Positions 1 to 4,367 of a DNA stretch of 5,587 nt are shown piece by piece. Numbering within the stretch: position 1 is the stretch's first letter; every line of letters begins with the position of its first letter. Location of the stretch: assembly GCA_030624945.1 (NCBI GenBank), contig JAUXJB010000115.1, forward strand, positions 1 through 5,587. Direction: 5' to 3'. The translations under genes were made by a program, and so were the position numbers. This stretch comes from Deltaproteobacteria bacterium. Its GTDB lineage: Bacteria > Myxococcota_A > UBA9160 > SZUA-336. Under the pieces are notes generated by a model. The model saw only the letters and a program-made list of their open reading frames with translations. It searched no databases and was not told the origin of the DNA.

Positions 1-57
1 GACGCTGTCGATAGCCGGCGGGCCGACGATGGGCGGGACTGAAGAACAGGACTGAGA

Positions 58-75
58 CAAGGGCTGTAGCCCTTG
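58..75. repeat. 18-bp perfect palindrome with 2-nt centre
   Basis: The arms CAAGGGCT and AGCCCTTG are perfect reverse complements of 8 nt around a central GT. As RNA it would form a short tight hairpin; as DNA it is the shape of an operator for a dimeric regulator. No T-run follows on either strand, so a terminator is less likely. Function is unknown. Confidence 0.5.
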
Positions 76-194
76 GCAGGGCGCAGCGTGACTCGCTCAG
101 TGAGTCTCACCCCGGAAGACGGCGGTCATAGCGGATTAGAGAAAGCCGTAGAGGCGTCGATGATTCGGTGCTCGCGCGTGTTTTCTCCACCTTG

Positions 195-217
195 TTCGGG
201 CTCGCTGCGACCCCGAA
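195..217. repeat. Imperfect hairpin downstream of the kinase gene
   Basis: Outer arms TTCGGG (195-200) and CCCGAA (212-217) pair perfectly. A C/C mismatch (201/211) is followed by an inner TCG/CGA stem around a CTG loop. It lies about 110 nt beyond the kinase stop codon on the minus strand. It could stabilise the 3' end of the kinase mRNA, but there is no U-tract on the minus strand after it, so it is not called a terminator. Confidence 0.35.
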
Positions 218-246
218 AGAGGCTATCCGAGGGGAATTTCGCCAGC

Positions 247-262
247 TATGACGAGCGTCATA
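247..262. repeat. 16-bp perfect palindrome, operator-like
   Basis: TATGACG and CGTCATA form perfect 7-nt arms around a central AG. The core TGACG/CGTCA, with its 2-nt centre and short length, is typical of a site bound by a dimeric helix-turn-helix regulator rather than of an RNA stem. It sits 65 nt past the kinase stop codon. If the gene beyond the left edge reads away from this region, it could be that gene's operator. The regulator is not identified. Confidence 0.45.
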
Positions 263-326
263 TCGAGGCATAAGTCTGACGTACGACGGCGACGCGTGGC
301 GCGTATCCGGTTACTTCATCCGCTAG

Positions 327-2312
327 CTACGAGTTGTGGGACAGGCGGAGCTCCACCTCGAAGCCACCGTCGGGGTGGTTTCGGGCGGATACGTCGGCGT
401 CCATTCTGTCGGCCAGGCCCTGTACCAGCGCCAGCCCGATACCGGTTCCCTTCGTCCGGCGTGTGAGCTCGTTCTCGCCCCGATAGAAGGCCTCGAAGAT
501 CCGTCGGTGGTGTTCACGAGCGACGCCCGGGCCGTAGTCACGCACACGGATCGCGACCCCGCCGTCGACCGCACAGGCGTGCAAACAGATCTCCTTGCGC
601 TCCGCCTCGCGGGCGTACTTGAGCGCGTTGTCGATCAGGTTGAACAGGAGCTGCTCGAGCGCGTCGGGGTCGTGTGTGGCGGGGGGCAGACCCGGCTCCA
701 GCTCCAGCACGAGCTCGAAGCCCTCCGCTCGCGCGTGGGGCTGGAGGAGCTGGACCACGTGGCGCAGCAGGTCCTCGATGGACCGGGTGACGAGCACGTC
801 ATCGCTCTTCTGTGTCTCGAGCCTGGAGAACTCGAGGACGTTGTTGATCAGGCGCGTGAGGCGCTCTGACTCCGAGGTGATGGTGTCGTAGTACTCCCGC
901 CGCTTTGCCTCCTCGGGCACCATGCCGTCGCGCAGCATCTCGGCGTACATGCGGATGGCCGTGAGCGGGGTCTTCAACTCGTGCGACACGGCGGCGGCAA
1001 AGTTGCTGCGCCTCTCCGCGAAATGCACGGCTGTGGCTACCCTGCGGTAGATGGCCCAGAGGCCTGCGGTGCTGGCGATGACGAGCAGAAGGCCGATCGC
1101 GTAGACGTAGCGGATCCCTCCCTCGTCGGGCAGCGCGGCCAGGCTGAGGCGCGCGCTCAGCGCTTCGAAAGGCTCTCCGAAGCGGTGCTGGTAGACGAAG
1201 CGATCGGTCGGCAGGAGGGTCATGCGCTTTGCGTCCGCGACGAGAGACTGCGTGGTCCGGAACTCCAGCTCGACGAACTGCCGCAGGCCGCTCGCGCCGA
1301 GAACGCGTGCCTCCAGCCAGCGGGTGAAGCGCGTGAGGTCCAGCAGGACCCCCTGCTGATAGGGACCCCTCTCGGGGATCACGACGGTGCGGTAGAGGAC
1401 CAGCTCAGCGCTGCCCAGAGTCGTACCCACCATCGGAGACGGTCCCATGGGAGCGGGCAATCGGCCGGGCGCGTTGGCGGTGCTGGAGGCCGACAGACGA
1501 CTGATTCCCGCAAGGGCCGTCCGCTCCGTGCGGCGCGAGCGCGGCTCGGTCTTGCGCGCGAGCTCGAGCGCATCCCTCGACTGCAGCTCCGGCGGCGCCG
1601 TGGCCGGGAGCTCGGCGAGAGGGGCGGCGGCTTCGTCCTCGTCCAGCATCTCCGCATAGCCGAACTGCTCGGGCTGGCTCTCCGAGATCGCGACGCGTCG
1701 CTCCTGCCGCATCTTTGACGCCAGGTTCAGCCGATCCAGGACCCGATAGGGAGACGGGGACTCGTTCGGCTTGCTCTCCTCCTCGAGCCCGGCGAGGGCC
1801 TCCTCCTGCGCGATCTCCCCGCGTCCCGTGAGGAGGTCGAGCTTCTGAACCGTGCGCGTGGTACCCGGATCCTGGTCCGCCTCCCCCGCCTCCTTCTGGA
1901 ACAACTCCGCCTGGAGATCCCGTCGCTTTGCTTTGCCGCCGAGCGCCGGCGAACCGGAGCCGAGCTTGCGGAGGACGCCCCCCGATTCGTACCCGTGCGG
2001 GGTGCTCAGCGTTCCGCGCTCGTCGAGCTGAAAATATCCGACCACGAAATCGTGGGACGGCGGGCCCGAGAGCGGGGAGGCCGCGCCGGACGGACCGACG
2101 CCGAAGTAGTCGTACGCGGGACGCCCCTCTTCCTCGCGCAGGAACTCGCTCAGCGCTCGCTCGGCCTCGTCGAAGACGCGGGAGGCCACCGCTGCATGGC
2201 GCACCTCCCGCTCCCGATCGAGACTCTCCAGTGCGCGCGAGAGGAGCAATCCGAGCAGCACCAGCAGCACCAACCCGAGCGCCAGGAACCCCACGCGGAC
2301 GCGGCGAATCAC
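327..2312 (-). CDS. Membrane-bound sensor histidine kinase with large split Cache-like sensor
   Basis: A 661-residue inner-membrane histidine kinase that should autophosphorylate and pass phosphate to the regulator encoded just upstream. TM1 spans about 7-24 and TM2 about 402-422, leaving an extracytoplasmic region of about 375 residues. Conserved-looking segments at about 87-105 (VGYFQLDERG) and 302-338 (YRTVVIPERGPYQQG) suggest a Cache-like fold split by a charged, low-complexity insert at about 110-297. TM2 is only about 20 residues from the H-box, so there is no room for a HAMP domain. Catalytic motifs are intact: SHELKTPL with His444, N-box N558-L-I-D-N562, G1 D592-YGPG, F-box F606/F609, and G2 KGTGIG at 621-626. 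The start is GTG, 4 nt after the regulator stop, behind a strong Shine-Dalgarno. The stop is TAG. The kinase call is secure; the Cache assignment and the signal are inference. Confidence 0.95.
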   Translation of the reverse strand: MIRRVRVGFLALGLVLLVLLGLLLSRALESLDREREVRHAAVASRVFDEAERALSEFLREEEGRPAYDYFGVGPSGAASPLSGPPSHDFVVGYFQLDERGTLSTPHGYESGGVLRKLGSGSPALGGKAKRRDLQAELFQKEAGEADQDPGTTRTVQKLDLLTGRGEIAQEEALAGLEEESKPNESPSPYRVLDRLNLASKMRQERRVAISESQPEQFGYAEMLDEDEAAAPLAELPATAPPELQSRDALELARKTEPRSRRTERTALAGISRLSASSTANAPGRLPAPMGPSPMVGTTLGSAELVLYRTVVIPERGPYQQGVLLDLTRFTRWLEARVLGASGLRQFVELEFRTTQSLVADAKRMTLLPTDRFVYQHRFGEPFEALSARLSLAALPDEGGIRYVYAIGLLLVIASTAGLWAIYRRVATAVHFAERRSNFAAAVSHELKTPLTAIRMYAEMLRDGMVPEEAKRREYYDTITSESERLTRLINNVLEFSRLETQKSDDVLVTRSIEDLLRHVVQLLQPHARAEGFELVLELEPGLPPATHDPDALEQLLFNLIDNALKYAREAERKEICLHACAVDGGVAIRVRDYGPGVAREHHRRIFEAFYRGENELTRRTKGTGIGLALVQGLADRMDADVSARNHPDGGFEVELRLSHNS

Positions 2313-2314
2313 GA

Positions 2315-2325
2315 GATCACCCCCC
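2315..2325 (-). promoter_or_regulatory. Extended Shine-Dalgarno for the kinase, overlapping the regulator stop
   Basis: On the minus strand the end of the regulator gene reads GGGGGGTGATC, which matches the anti-Shine-Dalgarno complement GGAGGTGATC at nine of ten positions. The regulator's TGA stop (2319-2317) is part of it. The GGnGG core lies 7 nt before the GTG at 2312. This supports the GTG start and suggests that ribosomes finishing the regulator re-initiate on the kinase. Confidence 0.6.
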
Positions 2326-3018
2326 GAACCGGTAGCCCGCGCCGCGCACCGTCTCGATCAGCGACGTCGCTCCCGTGCCCAGGCCGAGCTTCTTGCGCAG
2401 CTTGGCCATCTGCATGTCCACGCTCCGCGTCTCCACACGCTCGGGGTTGGCAGCTCCCCAGATCTGGGAGAGGAGCATGCGCCGGCTCACGATGCGCCCC
2501 CGCTCGCGCAGGAAGAGCGCCAGGATCGCGAGCTCGCGCGCGGTCAGGTCGACCTGCGCATCCCCTTTGCTCGCGCGCAGGCTCGGAGGGTCGATCTGCC
2601 AGTCGCCAAAATCGAACGCGCACTGCTGGGGCGCGGGCAGACTGCCCGAGCGACGCAGGATCGCCTCCACCCGCGCGACGAGCTCGGCCACGGAGAAGGG
2701 CTTGGTCACGTAGTCGTCCGCCCCGGCCCGGAAGCCGGCCAGAACGTCTTCCTCACTGCCGCGCGCGGTGAGCATGAGGATCGGCAGGTGCGCGTGCCGC
2801 TCGCGGAGCGCCTCGCAGACTTCGAAGCCGCTCAGACCGGGCAGCATGATGTCGAGCACGACCAGTGCGTAGCGGTTGCTGAGCCCCTCGCGCAGACCGG
2901 ACTCACCGTCCTCGATGCCCGTCGGCACGTACCCGTGGTAGGCCAGTACGTCACAGAGGCCGCGACGAATTGGCTCCTCGTCTTCCACGACGAGGATCTC
3001 GAGCTCTTGCGGCGCCAT
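2317..3018 (-). CDS. OmpR/PhoB-family response regulator
   Basis: A 233-residue cytoplasmic transcription regulator, the usual length for the family. The receiver domain spans about 7-122: acidic pair E12/D13 in VVEDEE, phosphoacceptor D56 in LVVLDIMLPG, T84 in LMLTARG, switch-type Y103 and K106 in YVTKPF. A winged-helix DNA-binding domain follows at about 134-233, with the recognition-helix signature RSVDMQMAKLRKKL and the wing ETVRGAGYRF. All residues needed for phosphorylation are present. The frame stays open upstream to 3519, but that part is antisense to the neighbouring gene and unlike any receiver, so the ATG at 3018, ten residues before VVEDE, is chosen. GGAG touches this ATG directly, which is too close for a normal ribosome binding site. 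It is the first gene of the operon with the kinase. Likely targets are the repeats in the divergent region. Confidence 0.95.
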   Translation of the reverse strand: MAPQELEILVVEDEEPIRRGLCDVLAYHGYVPTGIEDGESGLREGLSNRYALVVLDIMLPGLSGFEVCEALRERHAHLPILMLTARGSEEDVLAGFRAGADDYVTKPFSVAELVARVEAILRRSGSLPAPQQCAFDFGDWQIDPPSLRASKGDAQVDLTARELAILALFLRERGRIVSRRMLLSQIWGAANPERVETRSVDMQMAKLRKKLGLGTGATSLIETVRGAGYRFGG

Positions 3019-3024
3019 CTCCAG

Positions 3025-3030
3025 AGTATC
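3025..3030 (-). promoter_or_regulatory. Candidate -10 element for a leaderless regulator transcript
   Basis: On the minus strand GATACT matches four of six positions of TATAAT and is followed by exactly six bases before the ATG at 3018. Transcription starting 6-7 nt after such a -10 would begin at or next to the start codon. No consensus -35 is seen at 16-18 nt. The upstream GTAAA repeats could supply activator binding instead. Weak evidence, from one short motif. Confidence 0.25.
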
Positions 3031-3050
3031 GGCTACTTCGCGGCCTGTTG

Positions 3051-3088
3051 CGTAAAGAGAATGTAAACGCAGCTCCTCTGTCTTTACA
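3051..3088. repeat. GTAAA repeats: tandem pair with 11-bp phase plus an inverted copy
   Basis: GTAAA occurs at 3052-3056 and 3063-3067, exactly 11 bp apart, about one helical turn. The reverse complement TTTAC occurs at 3083-3087. GTAAAGA (3052-3058) and TCTTTAC (3081-3087) are perfect 7-nt inverted copies, and TGTAAA (3062-3067) matches TTTACA (3083-3088) in the same way. OmpR/PhoB-family regulators commonly bind as head-to-tail dimers to direct repeats of about 11-bp phase, so this is a reasonable binding site for the regulator encoded next to it. The third, inverted copy could orient a second dimer toward the plus-strand operon. Confidence 0.45.
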
Positions 3089-3091
3089 GAG
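3076..3091. repeat. 16-bp perfect palindrome in the divergent region
   Basis: CTCTGT (3076-3081) and ACAGAG (3086-3091) pair perfectly around CTTT. The centre overlaps the third TTTAC copy. It may be a dimer operator or, in a transcript crossing it, a small hairpin. There is no T-run after it, so it is not a terminator. Confidence 0.4.
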
Positions 3092-3129
3092 CCTTTGGCG
3101 TCATTCGGCTCGTATTGACCGACACTTAT

Positions 3130-3164
3130 CTCATGACAACGGAGCGGATTCTGCCGCTCGTGAG
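3130..3164 (+). promoter_or_regulatory. Leader hairpin ahead of the psp-like gene
   Basis: GAGCGG (3142-3147) and CCGCTC (3154-3159) form a perfect 6-bp stem with a 6-nt loop. An outer stem, CTCAT (3130-3134) with GTGAG (3160-3164, one G-U pair), closes it after a one-sided 7-nt bulge. The structure ends four nucleotides before the Shine-Dalgarno AAGAGGAG (3168-3175). It could modulate translation or mRNA stability of the plus-strand operon, or be DNA dyad symmetry. Whether it is transcribed depends on a promoter that cannot be placed. Confidence 0.35.
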
Positions 3165-3181
3165 AACAAGAGGAGCCAAGC

Positions 3182-3754
3182 ATGACCTTCTTCCAACGCT
3201 TCATCACCCTGGCGAGGGCCGACGCGCACGGGGTACTCGACTCGCTCGAGGATCGCTCGCTGATCCTCAAGCAGTGCCTGCGCGAGGCGGAGCTCGAGCT
3301 CGCCCAGAAGCGGCTGCGGCGCGACGAGCTCGCAAACTGGCTGGAGCTGCTGGGGCGGCAGCGCGAGCAGCTGGATGGGCGCGCGGCCTCCCTGGACGAT
3401 GACATCCACCTCGCGCTCGGACGCGATGAGGAGAGCCTCGCGCGCTTCTCGATCCGGCGTCTGCTCTCCACGCGCAAGCAGCTCGAGCTGCTCGGCGAGC
3501 AAGAGCGAGTTGCGCGCAACGAGCGCGACCGCCTGAGCGAGAAGCTCGAGGAACAGGAGCGCGAGCTCGAAGAGCTACGCGATCACGTGGAGGCGGAGCT
3601 CGCCCACGAACGCGCGCTCGCGGGAGCAACCGGTAATGACCGGGACTGCCGCGACCAGGACGTATCCGGGTCTGCCGGGGTACGCGATGAAGAAGTGGAC
3701 CTGGAGCTCCTCCGCCGCCGCGAGCAGCGCGAGAGCGGGGGGAGCCGGGCATGA
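3182..3754 (+). CDS. PspA/IM30-like coiled-coil membrane-stress protein
   Basis: 190 residues, resembling the PspA/IM30 (ESCRT-III-like) family, whose members coat and remodel the inner face of the cytoplasmic membrane under stress. The N-terminus MTFFQRFITLARADAHGVLD fits the family's amphipathic first helix (about 1-20), followed by a family-like LEDRSLIL-QCLREAE segment. A long, heptad-rich coiled coil with many Glu, Arg and Leu residues spans about 28-146. Residues about 147-167 form a Gly/Asp linker, and 168-183 (EEVDLELLRRR) resemble the short C-terminal helix of the family. It is shorter than E. coli PspA (222 residues). The ATG at 3182 is supported by AAGAGGAG six nt upstream. It is first in a probable three-gene operon and its stop overlaps the next start. 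No signal peptide or membrane-spanning helix is seen, so a cytoplasmic, membrane-peripheral protein is expected. The family call is by eye; another coiled-coil protein is possible. Confidence 0.75.
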   Translation: MTFFQRFITLARADAHGVLDSLEDRSLILKQCLREAELELAQKRLRRDELANWLELLGRQREQLDGRAASLDDDIHLALGRDEESLARFSIRRLLSTRKQLELLGEQERVARNERDRLSEKLEEQERELEELRDHVEAELAHERALAGATGNDRDCRDQDVSGSAGVRDEEVDLELLRRREQRESGGSRA

Positions 3755-4326
3755 GGTGCTGGAACGGTTTCGGACGGAGCCTGCTCTTCGCGTTTCTCTG
3801 TGCGGGCGCGTCCGTCTTCTACCTGGGTGCGGCGCAGATCTTCCTGGGCTGGCGCCTCGCCTTCGCGAGCGCCCTGCTGCTGGCCGCGGTGGCCTATCTA
3901 CTCGGCGTCGCGCGCCGCCCGACGAGCGGGATCGCGGCCGCCGGAGCCACGGGGCTGTGCGGGCTCGGCCTGCTCCTGCTCGGAGCCACGGGCTCCGAGC
4001 TCGCAGTGGCGCTGGCGGCTCTGATCGGGCTCTTTCGCTCCGGCCTGCTCTACTCCGATCGGGGCGACGGCGCGAGCGGGTTTGCTCGCCGCTTCGCCCT
4101 CGAGGCCGGCCTGCTCGGCGCGGGTCTGGCGCTCGGCGCCTATCTGCTCCACGGCAGCCTGTTCCCGGAAGCCGGCGCCCTCTGGGGCTTCTTCCTGGTG
4201 CAGAGCGCCTTCTTCCTGTTCGCGCCGGCAGCCGCCGGGCGCAGCCGGGAATCCGAGCCCCGGGAGATCGACCCGTTTGAACGAGCCTGTCGCCGCGCCC
4301 GCGCGCTGCTTCAGCAGACCCCTTGA
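3751..4326 (+). CDS. Predicted six-helix inner-membrane protein, function unknown
   Basis: 191 residues, very hydrophobic, not assigned to a named family. Probable transmembrane helices lie near 9-29, 33-52, 59-79, 83-101, 115-135 and 139-160. A polar C-terminal tail (162-191) contains DPFERACRRARALLQQ, a likely amphipathic helix. An even helix count and basic ends predict both termini in the cytoplasm, where the tail could meet the upstream coiled-coil protein. No enzyme motif, polar intramembrane cluster or transporter signature is seen. The ATG overlaps the upstream TGA as ATGA, with GGAG 6 nt before it, so translation is almost certainly coupled to the PspA-like gene. The initiation region GGAGCC-GG-GCATGA is nearly the same as that gene's GGAGCC-AA-GCATGA. 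By analogy with the membrane partners PspB/PspC it may anchor or recruit the PspA-like protein, but there is no visible sequence likeness to them. Confidence 0.85.
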   Translation: MRCWNGFGRSLLFAFLCAGASVFYLGAAQIFLGWRLAFASALLLAAVAYLLGVARRPTSGIAAAGATGLCGLGLLLLGATGSELAVALAALIGLFRSGLLYSDRGDGASGFARRFALEAGLLGAGLALGAYLLHGSLFPEAGALWGFFLVQSAFFLFAPAAAGRSRESEPREIDPFERACRRARALLQQTP

Positions 4327-4351
4327 CGCTCATGCGAACGCCACATGCAAA

Positions 4352-4358
4352 AGAGGAG
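4352..4358 (+). promoter_or_regulatory. Shine-Dalgarno deciding the VWA start
   Basis: AGAGGAG lies 9 nt before the ATG at 4368. It supports that start over the earlier in-frame TTG at 4323, which overlaps the upstream stop, and the ATG at 4332; neither has a comparable site. The 41-nt gap after the upstream stop contains no terminator-like hairpin, so the gene probably belongs to the same transcript. Confidence 0.7.
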
Positions 4359-4367
4359 ACCCCTACC

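Larger units (their letters stand above)
1..326. other. Non-coding stretch downstream of the kinase gene
   Basis: No convincing gene is seen here on either strand. The only open frames are short, rich in Arg and Ser, lack a good ribosome binding site and resemble no family I recognise. No tRNA-like cloverleaf or TTCGA loop is visible. The stretch holds three dyad-symmetric elements (58-75, 195-217, 247-262), described separately. None is followed by a T-run on either strand, so no classical intrinsic terminator for the minus-strand kinase operon can be named. The left neighbour lies outside the window, so whether this is a promoter region for it or the gap between two converging genes cannot be decided. 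Confidence 0.6.
3019..3181. promoter_or_regulatory. Divergent intergenic regulatory region
   Basis: These 163 bp separate the start codons of the two-component operon (minus) and the psp-like operon (plus), so promoters for both should lie here. The region is visibly more AT-rich than its flanks, especially around 3050-3130. It holds GTAAA/TTTAC repeats, a 16-bp palindrome and a hairpin before the plus-strand ribosome binding site. No good sigma-70 -35/-10 pair is seen for the plus strand: TTGACC at 3115-3120 has no matching -10. A bidirectional control region bound by the regulator is an inference from position. Confidence 0.6.

Noticed and set aside
195..217. Intrinsic terminator of the kinase operon
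   Set aside because: The stem is present, but no T-run follows on the minus strand, so it is listed only as a hairpin.
73..273. Small open frame (66 codons) on the plus strand in the left non-coding stretch
   Set aside because: It has no clear Shine-Dalgarno, an Arg/Ser-rich composition typical of a chance high-GC frame, and no recognisable motif; it also spans two of the palindromes.
292..304. ACGCG-TGG-CGCGT hairpin close to the kinase stop
   Set aside because: A 5-bp stem with a 3-nt loop and no T-run is expected often by chance in CG-rich sequence.
336..1718. Long plus-strand open frames antisense to the kinase (336-869, 981-1718)
   Set aside because: The minus strand here encodes a complete kinase with all motifs intact. 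These frames follow its codon periodicity and show no family features.
3097..3109. Sigma-54 promoter for the PspA-like gene (GG...GC)
   Set aside because: Expected by analogy with enterobacterial psp, but the spacing is GG-N9-GC instead of the required N10, the flanks do not match TGGCAC/TTGC well, and no sigma-54 activator gene is present in the window.
3115..3402. Upstream open reading frame overlapping the PspA-like gene (TTG at 3115, ATG at 3133)
   Set aside because: No ribosome binding site is seen, and the peptide runs out of frame into the PspA-like gene with an Arg/Ala-rich chance composition. A regulatory uORF cannot be excluded but is not supported.
3019..3519. Upstream extension of the response regulator frame to 400 residues
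   Set aside because: The extra 167 residues are Ser/Arg-rich, antisense to the PspA-like gene, and lie before a normal receiver N-terminus. The ATG at 3018 gives the standard length of 233.
4323..4351. Internal promoter before the VWA gene (TTGACG with TGCAAA at 17 nt)
   Set aside because: The -35 is reasonable but the -10 matches only three of six positions. In a 41-nt gap inside an apparent operon this is likely chance.
4323..4367. Earlier starts for the VWA gene (TTG at 4323, ATG at 4332)
   Set aside because: They lack a proper Shine-Dalgarno and overlap or touch the upstream stop. AGAGGAG is well placed only for the ATG at 4368.
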